Assembly (NCBI GenBank): GCA_016721305.1
Contig: JADKIH010000003.1
Location: forward strand, 62,001 to 126,000
Source of the DNA: Bacteroidota bacterium
Lineage (GTDB): Bacteria > Bacteroidota > Bacteroidia > AKYH767-A > 2013-40CM-41-45
DNA: 64,000 nt
Reading direction: 5' to 3'
The translations under genes and the position numbers were made by a program. Under the pieces are notes generated by a model. That model saw only the letters and a list, made by a program, of their open reading frames with translations, ran no database searches and was not told the DNA's origin. Below, piece after piece: positions 35,951-45,385 of the stretch (the stretch's first letter is position 1; every line of letters starts with the position of its first letter).

Positions 35951-36883
35951 TTAGGAAGAAGGAATATTAGTGTCTCTGACAAAATAGAGTGGTCGATTTC
36001 TAACATTAGCGCTGAGACGACTTATGTACTCCCCTATTATTCCGATTGATATTAATTGCACACCACCAATGAACAACACGGCCAACATAAGTGACGTCCA
36101 ACCCGGAACATATTCTTTGCTCACTAATCGGGCATACAACGCATAAATGCTGAGAACAACAGTGATTCCGGAGACGAAGAATCCTGCCAATGTTGCAAAT
36201 CTTAGGGGAAGGTTTGAGAAAGATGTGATACCATCCAAAGCTAGCCGGATCATTTTCTTATAGGTATAACCTGTTTCTCCGGCATGTCGTGAATCACGAT
36301 TATAAGTAACAAATGTTTGCTTATAACCTATCCATGAAATCTGACCACGAAGAAATTTCTGTTGTTCGGGCATATTTCTTAATGCCATCACAACCTTTCT
36401 GTCAATGATTCTAAAATCACCTGTATCGACAGGTATGTTGATAGATGTGATTTTTTTCAGAACACGGTAGAATAATCGCGCAGTAAACTTCTTTAAAAAA
36501 CTTTCGCCTTGTCTGGCATTTCGTTTGGCGTACACAACTTCAAACCCCTCTTTCCACGTATTATATAAATCGATAATAAGTTCCGGCGGGTCCTGGAGAT
36601 CGGCATCGATAATAATGGCAGCCTTCGAATCACACTTATCGAGACCGGCGGTCACAGCAATCTGATGACCGAAGTTTCTTGAAAAATCGATATAGCGAAC
36701 ATTTGAGTGCTTCCCGGCCAGTTGTAAAATTAATTCCAAAGAATGATCCCGGCTCCCATCGTTGATAAAAATGAACTCTGTATCAACTCCCAATTTTTCA
36801 ACTACCGAATTCAATCGGGAGAAGAGCATTGAAATATTCTCTTCTTCATTGTAAATCGGTATTATAACTGACAAATCTCTCAT
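35951..36883 (-). CDS. Family 2 glycosyltransferase with C-terminal membrane helices (GtrB/DPM-like)
   Basis: The 310-aa protein has SVIIPIYNEEENISMLF, FIFINDGSRDHSLELI, and AAIIIDADLQDPPELI with the DADLQDPPE motif (about residues 92-100), FYRVLKKITSINIPVDTGDFRIIDRKV, and KFLRGQISWIGYKQ, the strict signature of the undecaprenyl-phosphate glucosyl/mannosyltransferases. Two transmembrane helices close the protein. It makes a lipid-phosphate sugar at the cytoplasmic face of the inner membrane, which a membrane transferase then uses outside, fitting its downstream neighbour. First gene of the cluster, with a good promoter upstream. Confidence 0.92.
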   Translation of the reverse strand: MRDLSVIIPIYNEEENISMLFSRLNSVVEKLGVDTEFIFINDGSRDHSLELILQLAGKHSNVRYIDFSRNFGHQIAVTAGLDKCDSKAAIIIDADLQDPPELIIDLYNTWKEGFEVVYAKRNARQGESFLKKFTARLFYRVLKKITSINIPVDTGDFRIIDRKVVMALRNMPEQQKFLRGQISWIGYKQTFVTYNRDSRHAGETGYTYKKMIRLALDGITSFSNLPLRFATLAGFFVSGITVVLSIYALYARLVSKEYVPGWTSLMLAVLFIGGVQLISIGIIGEYISRLSANVRNRPLYFVRDTNIPSS

Positions 36884-36944
36884 TCGTGGATTTTTTCAAT
36901 CACCGGGCCTTTTTTACCCTGTCTGCTAAAGTTTCTGCGCAAGG

Positions 36945-36973
36945 CAAATATAGCTGAAAGTAGATAAAATCAA
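36945..36973 (-). promoter_or_regulatory. Promoter of the glycosyltransferase cluster
   Basis: On the minus strand TATATTTG (36952-36945) is preceded by TTG (36973-36971), 18 bp apart: both Bacteroidota promoter elements at the right spacing. The first gene starts about 60 bp downstream. The rest of the 248-bp gap shows only the sco terminator. Confidence 0.6.
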
Positions 36974-37079
36974 ACCCCAAAGAGTAGTCCATTAGCAGAA
37001 GTCTTGCTTGAATTTAGGCTTGGCAAAATCCATTTTTATGCCCTAACGTTCGAATTTCCCGCCAATAGTTGATTAATGC

Positions 37080-37113
37080 AAAAAGAGCTCGCCGAAAAGT
37101 CCGACAAGCTCTT
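37080..37113 (-). terminator. Terminator after scoB
   Basis: On the minus strand AAGAGCT...AGCTCTT arms enclose an imperfect inner stem and are followed by five T. It starts about 18 bp after the scoB stop. Confidence 0.6.
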
Positions 37114-37131
37114 CCATTTAGACCTTGATAC

Positions 37132-37791
37132 TTAGTTTAAGTTCATTTCAGGAATATCGCCTTCAACGATAAGTTTTCCGGCTGTAGCATTGATCACCTG
37201 CTGGGTGCTGATTCCCGGTGCCCGTTCAAGCAATTTAAAGCCACCCTGTGGCAATACTTCAACAACGGCAAGCTCAGTCACAATCTTTTTCACACAACGA
37301 ATTCCTGTCAGCGGGAGCGAACACTGAGGAAGGAGTTTTGATTCACCTGCCTTATTTACGTGTTGCATGGCAACGATAATATTTCGAGCCGCAGCCACAA
37401 GATCCATCGCGCCACCCATTCCTTTTACCATCTTACCCGGAATTTTCCAGTTAGCGATATCGCCGGTCTCGCTCACTTCCATCGCACCGAGAATTGTTAA
37501 ATCCACCTTTCCTGCGCGTATCATTCCAAAGCTCATCGCCGAATCAAAAAATACAGACCCCGGAACGGTAGTGATTGTCTGCTTCCCGGCATTAATTAAA
37601 TCCGGATCCTCTTCTCCTTCGAAAGGAAATGGACCCATTCCCAATAATCCGTTCTCCGATTGCAACACCACATTCATTCCCGCCGGAATATAATTCGCAA
37701 CGAGCGTAGGTATTCCAATTCCAAGATTTACATAGTACCCGTCCTTAACCTCGCGGGCGATTCTTTTGGCGATTCCGTTTTTGTCAAGCAT
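37132..37791 (-). CDS. scoB: 3-oxoacid CoA-transferase, subunit B
   Basis: The 219-aa beta subunit has GYYVNLGIGIPTLVANYIP near the N-terminus and the catalytic glutamate in LQSENGLLG (Glu46), whose carboxylate forms the covalent CoA thioester. GKQTITTVPGSVFFDSAMSFGMIRAGK is the family signature, and KMVKGMGGAMDLVAAARNII follows. With scoA it moves CoA from succinyl-CoA to acetoacetate, opening ketone-body and short-chain acid use. Usually scoA and scoB adjoin with overlapping or short spacing; here a 118-aa gene with repeats lies between them. Confidence 0.95.
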   Translation of the reverse strand: MLDKNGIAKRIAREVKDGYYVNLGIGIPTLVANYIPAGMNVVLQSENGLLGMGPFPFEGEEDPDLINAGKQTITTVPGSVFFDSAMSFGMIRAGKVDLTILGAMEVSETGDIANWKIPGKMVKGMGGAMDLVAAARNIIVAMQHVNKAGESKLLPQCSLPLTGIRCVKKIVTELAVVEVLPQGGFKLLERAPGISTQQVINATAGKLIVEGDIPEMNLN

Positions 37792-37796
37792 TTTCG

Positions 37797-37832
37797 ATTA
37801 GCTGATTAGCCAATTAGCTGATTAGCTAATTG
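37797..37832. repeat. AGCTAATT/AGCTGATT octamers, left flank of the four-helix-bundle gene
   Basis: TTAGCTGATTAGCCAATTAG followed by GCTGATTAGCTAATTGG: four to five drifted units between scoB's start and the small gene's stop. Confidence 0.85.
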
Positions 37833-37839
37833 GCCTTGA

Positions 37840-38196
37840 TTAAACTTTTTTTGATGAAGAAAGAATTTTGGTTATCACTCTCTCTATGCTTTCTAAATTG
37901 GTAAATAAATCTTTGATCTCCGGATAATTCTTTGATTGACCACAAAGTATCAACCAATATTTTGTTTCATCCACTTCTTTTGCCGCAATTTTAACTTTAT
38001 GTATAAAATCCGACTTGCTTTCTGCGTTTTGTGCTTCAAAAAGGTTTGCCCCTATACTCGTGGCCGCTTTCAGAAGCTGATTAGAAATTACATATTTCCT
38101 TTTACTTTCCAGCTCATCACAATAAGCTATTGCTTTTAGAGCAAAATCAATTGAAAGTCGTAAGATCAGATTCCCTTCTATTTTTGATACTTGCAT
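37840..38196 (-). CDS. Four-helix-bundle protein (23S rRNA intervening-sequence protein family)
   Basis: The 118-aa all-alpha protein starts MQVSKIEGNLILRLSIDFALKAI and has YVISNQLLKAATSIGANLFEAQNAESKSDFIHKVKIAAKEVDETKYWL, the strongly conserved core of the S23/IVP family (GxNxxEA.....F......A..E..E...WL). Relatives are encoded in the intervening sequences that split some 23S rRNAs, and the Avd accessory protein of diversity-generating retroelements shares the fold. They pentamerise and bind nucleic acid; free-standing copies have no assigned job. It splits the sco operon and is flanked on both sides by AGCTAAT octamer arrays. Confidence 0.9.
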   Translation of the reverse strand: MQVSKIEGNLILRLSIDFALKAIAYCDELESKRKYVISNQLLKAATSIGANLFEAQNAESKSDFIHKVKIAAKEVDETKYWLILCGQSKNYPEIKDLFTNLESIERVITKILSSSKKV

Positions 38197-38292
38197 AATA
38201 TTTGTTTAAGAAACAAATCTCTGCTATTTATCATCTCATCACAACCAATATATGCGGTTGATTCATAGTAAGACAATCTCCGTATAGTCCCA

Positions 38293-38372
38293 TCAGCTAA
38301 TCAGCTAATCAGCTAATCAGCTAATCAGCTAATCAGCTAATCAGCTAATCAGCTAATCAGCTAATCAGCTAA
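38293..38372. repeat. (TCAGCTAA)10 tandem array
   Basis: Ten perfect head-to-tail octamers over 80 bp with no interruption, ending 4 bp before the scoA stop codon. Not a CRISPR: there are no spacers. Sequence purity suggests a recent expansion. Confidence 0.95.
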
Positions 38373-38376
38373 TTCC

Positions 38377-39072
38377 CTACCGCGAGCGGACGGTGCGCTG
38401 CTCAATCCTCTTCTCATACCCCGCCCCCTGGAAGATTCGGTGGATGTAGATACCGGGAGTGTGGATCATGTCGGGATCTAACTGACCAACGGGAACGAGT
38501 TCTTCGACTTCGGCAACTGTGATTTTGCCGGCCATGGCCATGAGTGGATTGAAATTGCGTGCTGTTTCGTGGAAGATTAAGTTTCCGTGCGCATCGCCTT
38601 TCCATGCTTTTACAAGAGCGAAATCGGCGTCGAAGGCCATCTCGAGCAAGTAATCTTTACCGTTGAAATTGCGAACTTCTTTTCCGATAGCTACTTCTGT
38701 TCCAACTCCTGCCGGTGTAAATACTGCCGGCATTCCGTATCCTGCGGCCAGACAACGCGTAGCCAGTGTTCCTTGCGGAATGAGATCTACTTCCAATTCG
38801 CCCGATAACATCTGTCGTTCGAATTCGGCATTCTCTCCGACATACGATGAAATCATTTTACGAATCTGTTTGTTCTGTAATAATAATCCCAAGCCGAAAT
38901 CATCGACGCCGGCATTATTACTGATACAGACTAATCCTTTCACATTTTTTTTCACCAATGCAGAAATACAATTTTCGGGTATTCCGCATAATCCGAAACC
39001 ACCTACCATCAAAGTCATATTGTCTTTGATGTCGTGAATAGCTGCTTCGGCATTTGCTACTACTTTATTCAT
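38377..39072 (-). CDS. scoA: 3-oxoacid CoA-transferase, subunit A
   Basis: The 231-aa alpha subunit opens with KVVANAEAAIHDIKDNMTLMVGGFGLCGIPENCI, holding the CoA-binding GGFGLCGIP motif (about residues 24-32). ISNNAGVDDFGLGLLL and GELEVDLIPQGTLATRCLAAGYGMPAVFTPAGVGT are further family blocks. It forms the alpha2beta2 enzyme with scoB. The C-terminus (GYEKRIEQRTVRSR) is ordinary in length for the family. The gene starts about 20 bp from the PBP gene's true end on the same strand, so the PBP gene may lead into it. Confidence 0.95.
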   Translation of the reverse strand: MNKVVANAEAAIHDIKDNMTLMVGGFGLCGIPENCISALVKKNVKGLVCISNNAGVDDFGLGLLLQNKQIRKMISSYVGENAEFERQMLSGELEVDLIPQGTLATRCLAAGYGMPAVFTPAGVGTEVAIGKEVRNFNGKDYLLEMAFDADFALVKAWKGDAHGNLIFHETARNFNPLMAMAGKITVAEVEELVPVGQLDPDMIHTPGIYIHRIFQGAGYEKRIEQRTVRSR

Positions 39073-39089
39073 GATCTTTCAATAACATA

Positions 39090-41098
39090 TTAGAAATCTC
39101 GCTCCGTTCCTTTGTCAGATCCGGGTTGAACATATTTATCGCAATTCAATTCGACACTTAATTTTTCTTTCGGTGCATCAAAGTCGCGCTTCGAAAGATT
39201 GATCGTTTTATCTGCATACACTTTTTGCATATACAAGGCCCAAATCGGTAAGGCTGTTCGTGCACCTTGTCCAAGCTCCAGACTGCGGAAGTGAACGATG
39301 CGGTCTTCACAACCAACCCAACAACCTGAAACAAGATCCGTTTTCCATTCTTGTCTTCGATACGAAGAAGGTAAGTCGGCTGAGTCCAGACTCCTTTATC
39401 GGCAAAGGTTGAGTAAGCACCCACCATATCATAGACTGATACATCGGGTGTTCCAAGACAAATGGCCGGAACAGGATCAATAGGTGAAGTAATACCCATT
39501 TTTCTGGTAATCTCAATCATTGCTTCCGGGCCGAATTGTTTCATCAGATAAGCGGAGATACAATTGACCGATTCGGCGAGACCTTGTTTGAGCGTCAACA
39601 TACCGCCGTACTTCGCGTCGGCATTTTCAGGTGACCATTTTTCGCCCGTAGGCAAATCGAATGTCACACGTACGTTTGGTATCTGATAGCATGGAGAATA
39701 GCCTTCCTGCATTGCCAGCGTGTAGAGGAATGGTTTGAAAGTAGAACCAACCTGACGCTTTCCTTCGTGTACGTGATCGTATTTGAAATAGCGGTAATCG
39801 TTTCCGCCAACCCAGGCGCGGATGTAACCTGTCTGAGGTTCCATCGACATAAATCCGCACTGCAGCATTTTCTTGTAGTACTTCAAACTGTCGAGCGGTG
39901 AAAGCGTTGTATCAACTTCACCATTCCATGTAAAGACTTTCATCTTTACTTTTTTCTTCATCGCCTTATCGATTTCCTTTTGAGTCGACTTATCTGCCTT
40001 CATGGCGATATAGCGATCGGTGTGCTTCAGTGCATCTGTAACGATTTCCGGATGTTCAGCCCATGGTTCGGAGCTTTTCCAATGCTCATTAAACTTGCGC
40101 TGAAGTTCTTTCATATGCTCACGCATTGCCTCTTCGGCGTAACGTTGCATTTTAGCATCAAGAGTTGTGTATATTTTAAGTCCGTCGCGATATAAATCGT
40201 ACGGCTTTCCCGTAGCGTTATTGATATGCTCTTTACACCATTTCAGTAGTTCCGCTTTCAACACTTCGCGAAAGTATGTAGCCATACCGTTATTATGATC
40301 CTCTAATTGGAACGATAATTTAATTGGCAGTGCCTTTAATGAATCGAATTGTTCCTCTTTGATAAAATCATATTTCTCCATTTGCGACAAAACGATGTTA
40401 CGTCGCACGAGAGAGCTTTTCGGATTGCTGGCCGGATTGTAACGCGTCGGAGCCTGAAGCATTCCAACAAGAACGGCTGCTTCCTGAATATTTAATTTGT
40501 CGGGAGTTTTAGCAAAATACGTTTGAGCAGCCGATTTAATTCCGAATGCATTGCTGCTGAATGGCGCCTGATTGAGATACATCGCCATAATTTCGTCTTT
40601 GGTATAACGACGTTCAAGCTGAACAGAGATAATCCATTCCTGAATTTTCTGAATCACACGACCAATTTTCGACGAAGGCTTTTCGTGAAAAAGCAATTTT
40701 GCCAACTGCTGAGTAATCGTACTACCTCCACCGGCCGTTCCTCCGCGCACTACGGCACGAACCAATCCGCGTAAGTCAACGCCGCTGTGATCTTCGAAAC
40801 GAATATCCTCTGTTGCTTTTAGCGCATGAACAAGATTCGGTGATAAATCGGCGTAGTGAATATTCACACGATTCTCGACATAGTACTTCCCAAGTACAAC
40901 TAAGTCGTTCGACAAAACTTCCGACGCCAGATTACTCTTTGGATTTTCAAGTTCAAGGATAGAAGGCAACTGTTGGCCAATCCATCCTTTGTAAGCCATA
41001 AAAAGTACGGTGATGATTAGCAGAAAAGGAATAGCAACCAAAATCCAGAAAGCCTTTACATACTTTCCGAACGACGATTTTGCTTTTGATTTGGGCAT
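39090..41098 (-). CDS. Class A penicillin-binding protein (PBP1A-like) with internal deletion
   Basis: One N-terminal transmembrane helix (about residues 15-35) is followed by the glycosyltransferase-51 domain with EDIRFEDHSGVD and GGSTITQQLAK, and the transpeptidase domain with the SxxK box GSTFKPF and SxN box ESVNC. The third box, KTG, is missing. After EDKNGKRI the sequence jumps at about 39335 to LVSGCWVGCEDRIVHF in another frame, skipping roughly 70 residues. The remainder (LGQGARTALPIWALYM...) reaches a TAA at 39090. It should polymerise and cross-link peptidoglycan at the inner membrane. As read, the transpeptidase cannot be functional. This could be an assembly deletion. Confidence 0.85.
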
Positions 41099-41134
41099 GG
41101 GGGTGATTGAAGCGAGTGGTTAAAAGTAGTAAAA

Positions 41135-41336
41135 TTCGGGTTGCGAGTTGCGGGTTTCGGGGTGCGAGTTGCGAGTTGCGGGTTGCGGGTTGCGGGTTGC
41201 AGGTTGCCAGGCGAAACTTAAAACTTCCACCTACACTTACACTTACACTTACACTTACCTGTCACTAATTACTGTGTTGCGGGTTGCGAGTTGCGGGTTA
41301 CGGGTTACGGGTTGCGGGTTGCGGGTTTTATCCAAC
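41135..41336. repeat. TTGCGRG heptamer arrays flanking a hexamer array
   Basis: 41135-41207 and 41274-41336 hold about ten and eight units of GGTTGCG/AGTTGCG (7 bp). Between them (41229-41257) are four to five ACACTT hexamers. The rest of the 557-bp gap (41337-41562) is AT-rich with no gene I can see, ending in a terminator. Confidence 0.85.
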
Positions 41337-41562
41337 TAAGAATTGAAATTGGGATACGCGACTTTGAGTATGTAGTTACGAGCTGATAAACTGATTTATT
41401 AACCCTTCCGGCTCTCAAAAAGCTATCTCCATTTTATCTATTCAACCAACGTTAGGCAGAATCAAAAATTCAACAAGGCCTACCAAAATTTCAGCTGAAA
41501 AAAGCACCGGCAAAGCCTACTTAAAGCAAACCCAAAAATTTAGCCTGAAAGCTCCTAAAAAG

Positions 41563-41623
41563 AAAAATGACCATCAAAAACCCCTGTTTGATTACAAACA
41601 AGGCGTTTTTGATAGTCATTTTT
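41563..41623 (-). terminator. Strong hairpin terminator after the M16 pair
   Basis: AAAAATGACCATCAAAAACC... and the near complement ...GGCGTTTTTGATAGTCATTTTT surround the loop ATTA, with 25-plus paired bases and T-rich ends, 33 bp beyond the M16 stop. Confidence 0.8.
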
Positions 41624-41655
41624 AGAATTATAAATTCAGAATTATGAATTCATAA

Positions 41656-43203
41656 TTACTTCTGAAACGTCGAATCCGACCCCACAACTTTCACTTCTCT
41701 CACCTCAATCGGGTATTTCGCCACGATATCATCTTCTTCTAAAATCTCTTTCGGAAGGGTTGCTTTGAGGGCGTTGGAATAGCTCATTGGAGAAACGGCT
41801 CCTGAACGGAGAGCTTCGGCCAGGGGATCTGCTTCCGACTCATCGGTTACGATAACGATGTCCATATTCTGAACCTGCCAGTACTTTTTCATCGCCGCAT
41901 TAACCTGCTCCGGAGTGAGTTTTGCCAAAAGGCCATCAAGCTCAGTGATCCAGTCTTTGCGGTTATAGAAACGGGAATCCATCATATAAGCGAGCTTACG
42001 GGAAGGCGTTTCGATGTATAATTTCGAATAGCTGCGAAGGAAGTCGCGAGTGCTTTCGAACTCTTCTTTTGACAAGCCATTGGAGATAAGCTTATCCATT
42101 TCGCTTACCGCCATGCGAATGGCATACTAGGCATGACCGATTTTGATGTCGGCCAGCTCAGGATATTGTCCTTTCAAACCTTTTGCCGTCTGAACCGGAC
42201 GAAGCCAAATGCTGAAGTAATTCAATGAGCGTGGCGTTCCTGCCGGAGGCAACATATTCGCACCGCCATTCTGATACCACTCGATATACGAGTAATCGCC
42301 GTAATTCATCGAACGTGCTTCGCGGATTTTCTGATACAAGCGTGAATACGATTTACGGTGTTCACCCAACCAGCTGTTTGCAACCATTAAGGCAGCAAAA
42401 TCGTCGTTCGAGCGAGTGAGATTCATCGGGAAGCCGGCCGAAACTGCCGATCCTAATGCGCCTTTTTTAGAAACGATGCTCACCGAAATTCCTTTCGGCT
42501 GTGCCGGCATTGTCAGAACCGGTGCTTCAACTTTTACATTTGGTAAAAGATTAAGATCGTTCTTCAGCTTTGTTACAATAGCAACAGGATAGTCACCTGC
42601 AATGCCCGCCATTACATTCGTACGCGTAAAGAATGCTTTGTAATGCTTCTTTACATCGTCGATCGTAATTGCTTTAAGGCTGGCAACATTTCCATCAACA
42701 AGCTGCTGATATTTTGTTCCGTCGAACAAAACGTATTCGAGATATTTTTTGCCATACTCTTCGTCCGATGATTGACGAATCACCTGCTCAACATAATTCT
42801 GCTGATTCGAAAGCAATCGATCAAAATCACTTTTCTCGAATGAAGGGTGAAGGAATAATTCACGGATAACTTTTGTATAGAATTGATCGAGATACTGAGT
42901 CGGAACATCGAAAGTAAAAATCGAAACTTCCTTATCGGTCGAGCTGCCCATATTGGCTGCCCAAGGGTAGATCATTTTGCGAATAGCTGTCGAATTCATC
43001 GCAGACGTTCCGCTTTCAATGATCATATCAGATGTAAGACTTGTCAGACCTTCCTTTCCGGCAGGGTCACAAACCGAGCCGTTGCGGAACATCAGACGAA
43101 TAGTTGCCTTTCCTGAATTCGGAATCGGCAATTGAACAATGTCCTGTGCTTTTACCGCAGTAAAAAGAATCAGGAACAAACCGGCGATATATATTTTTTT
43201 CAT
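41656..43203 (-). CDS. M16 family peptidase-like subunit without active site, interrupted by an in-frame TAG
   Basis: The 515 codons (both parts) start with a signal peptide MKKIYIAGLFLILFTAVKAQ. The LTSLTSDMIIESGTSAM segment replaces the HxxEH zinc motif, and later M16 blocks remain (HPSFEKSDFDRLLSNQQNYVEQVIRQSSDEEYGKKYLEYV, GIAGDYP). It is the non-catalytic partner of an M16 pair that forms a clam-shell protease. A TAG at 42129-42127 interrupts IKIGHA-TAG-YAIRMAVSEMDKL with no shift of frame; the sequence after it is well conserved M16 C-terminus. It may be a single substitution (for example CAG to TAG), a sequencing error or true decay. Confidence 0.85.
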
Positions 43204-43221
43204 GAGAGTCTTCGTAGGTGA

Positions 43222-44675
43222 TTAGAATTTTACTGTTTCTGTAGGAGCAATAGTTCCAACGGTTAAATGATTAGGCACAAAGTATTTTTGTGCTACACGC
43301 ATAATATCCTGTGGTGTTACCTTTTCGTACATTCCATAGTACATATTGAACGATTCAGGATTTCCACTCACCCATGTGAAGTACGAAAGATTTTGAGCAA
43401 TTGCAGTAGGATTATCGATCGACATAATAACAGAGTTTCTGAAATTCATCTTTGTTTGCTCAAGCAATTTTGTATCAATCGGTTTTGTTTTAGCTTGCTC
43501 AAGTACTTTTTCGATTTCGCTTTTTACATAGCCGAAATCATCAGCACTAACGAGAGACGCTTCGATCGAAATCAGGAAAGGATCGCGTGTTGTTGTAGCG
43601 TCACCACCCATTGAACGAACTTTTTGTTCGGCAATCACGAGCTTATTGTAGATGTCTGAATTTTCGCCAAAGTAAGCTGCACATAAAATGTCGAGTGCAG
43701 GGAAGTCATTTGTCGTCGGAGAATACGCAGGTCCTTTGTAATTCAATCCGAGGAACGGAGGGAAGCCTGCTTTTGCAGATTCACGGCACGAGCTTCTTTT
43801 TGTTCCGGTTCAGGAGCAACGACAGATTGGTACGTGCCACGTTTCCAGTCGCCGAAATATTTTGCAGCTAATTCGTTCACCTGCTCCTGACGCACATCAC
43901 CGACAACGATGATCGTACAATATTCAGGGCGATAGTAACGATTGAAAAATTCGCGAGAGTATTCGTACTGATTCGGCATGTCAACGATATCTTCGAAGAA
44001 GCCCATCGTCGTATGTTTGTATGTGTGTGAATCGAACGCTGTATTCTGCACCAATTCATTCAGCTTTGTATAAGGGTTCGCTGAGTTCTTTGTGTACTCA
44101 CCTTTCACCGCACCGGCTTCTGTTTTAAAATCCTGAATTGAATAGTTCAGATTTTTGAAACGATCAGCTTCAAGCATAAACATCGTTTCCAATTTCTTCG
44201 AATCGCCCGTCATGTGATAAAGCGTACGATCGAGACTTGTATTCGCATTTGCCGAAGCGCCTGTCGATTTCAACACACCACTGTATTTATCTTTCGGATA
44301 CAGATCAGTTCCGCGGAACATCATATGTTCGAAGAAGTGAGCGAAGCCTGTTTTACCCGGTTCCACTTCGTTACGAGATCCTGTGCGGACAACGATATAA
44401 AATGCCGCAATACCAGGACTTTGATAAGGAACCGTCACCACATTGAGGCCGTTTTCCATATGCTTTTGGTAGATCGGATAAGGGAAAACCTTTTTCGGAG
44501 CTTCCGCTTTTGGAGGTCCGCCCGGTGTTACACGCTTTGGTAATTGCATATTCGTGCCTGAATTGGCATTAACTTCTTCTTTCGGACGAGGTTTCGCTGC
44601 ATCCTGAGCAAAGAGAACTGCTGTAGCCGTAAAGAGGGCGAGCAGAACAATTGAACTGACATAAATTTTACGCAT
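43222..44675 (-). CDS. M16 family zinc metallopeptidase, catalytic subunit (one frameshift)
   Basis: The joined product has about 483 aa. Signal peptide (LLALFTATAVLFAQ, about residues 1-24), then the inverted zinc motif HFFEH (His113, Glu116, His117) and a downstream acidic ligand near EAGAVKGEY (about 193), the M16/pitrilysin arrangement. The frames meet near 43772, where one A is missing from an A run; restoring it gives LQKAGFPPFLGLNYKGPAYSP. It should cut peptides, probably in the periplasm, working with the adjacent non-catalytic subunit 18 bp downstream. Such pairs are common in Bacteroidota. Identification is firm; substrate unknown. Confidence 0.9.
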
Positions 44676-44776
44676 GGTATTGCTGGATATTTGAGTGTAT
44701 GCGAATGTATCGTTTTAGGAGGAACAAATAAACATTTTAACAAGACGTTAAGAAAGTGTTAGCACACTTCCCGCAA

Positions 44777-44811
44777 TTGTTACATTCAGACGACAAATCG
44801 ATGTATTTTTG
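44777..44811 (+). promoter_or_regulatory. Promoter of the coiled-coil membrane protein gene
   Basis: -33 TTG (44777-44779) and -7 TATTTTTG (44804-44811), about 24 bp apart, 20 bp before the ATG at 44831. Confidence 0.5.
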
Positions 44812-44830
44812 AGGGATAATTCGCCTAAAA

Positions 44831-45319
44831 ATGAGAAACATACTGCTTTACATCTTCCTGCTTTTGAGTCTCACATCCGGAGCAAATAAGCCCGACAGCA
44901 CACGTGCGGAATTAATGCATCTTCTGAAAGACAGAGCCGAGCTGTTTCAAACATATTCGCAATCGTTGCAAAAGCACTCCGGCATTTTCGGAGGTCGAAC
45001 AAAAAACGATATGCGCTATAGCCAGGATCAATTACACAGCATCATTGAGCTCGACAATAAAATTATGGGCTCACTCAATCGCGCACTCGATTACAGAAAT
45101 TTCGAAAAGCTGAATTACACCTACGACTCCAAAGCTGCTGATGATAAAAATAAAACGCTCCAACAAAACAACGAAACCCTCCTCGCCCGAAATACCATTC
45201 TCGAAAAAGAAAACGATAAAATCGCTGGAGAGATTGCTCGCTACCGGTTTTACTTTGTGATTTTACTGTTGCTGATTGTCGGACTTACTGTCATGCTCGT
45301 TCGGTGCAAGCTGCGATAA
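44831..45319 (+). CDS. Membrane protein with coiled coil, unknown function
   Basis: The 162-aa protein has an N-terminal signal or anchor (MRNILLYIFLLLSLTSGANK), a long charged helical region with heptad spacing (ELMHLLKDRAELFQTYSQSLQ and QQNNETLLARNTILEKENDKI, about residues 30-130), and one C-terminal transmembrane helix (FYFVILLLLIVGLTVMLV). The pattern is that of a small envelope scaffold with its body in the periplasm. I recognise no family. It is transcribed divergently from the M16 pair and ends at a strong bidirectional terminator. Confidence 0.75.
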   Translation: MRNILLYIFLLLSLTSGANKPDSTRAELMHLLKDRAELFQTYSQSLQKHSGIFGGRTKNDMRYSQDQLHSIIELDNKIMGSLNRALDYRNFEKLNYTYDSKAADDKNKTLQQNNETLLARNTILEKENDKIAGEIARYRFYFVILLLLIVGLTVMLVRCKLR

Positions 45320-45331
45320 CATCTTAGTGTC

Positions 45332-45385
45332 TGTTTTTTTTGTTCGGTGTCGGAGTTGCAACTCCGACACCGAACAAAAAAAACA
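45332..45385. terminator. Perfect 27-bp palindrome, bidirectional terminator
   Basis: TGTTTTTTTTGTTCGGTGTC... at 45332-45358 is exactly complementary to 45359-45385, with runs of eight T and eight A on the outer sides and no loop gap. It separates convergent stops. It also overlaps the CTTAGTGT repeat word. Confidence 0.88.

Noticed and set aside
38293..38372. Tandem octamers as a CRISPR array
   Set aside because: Units are contiguous with no spacers, far too short, and no cas genes are present.
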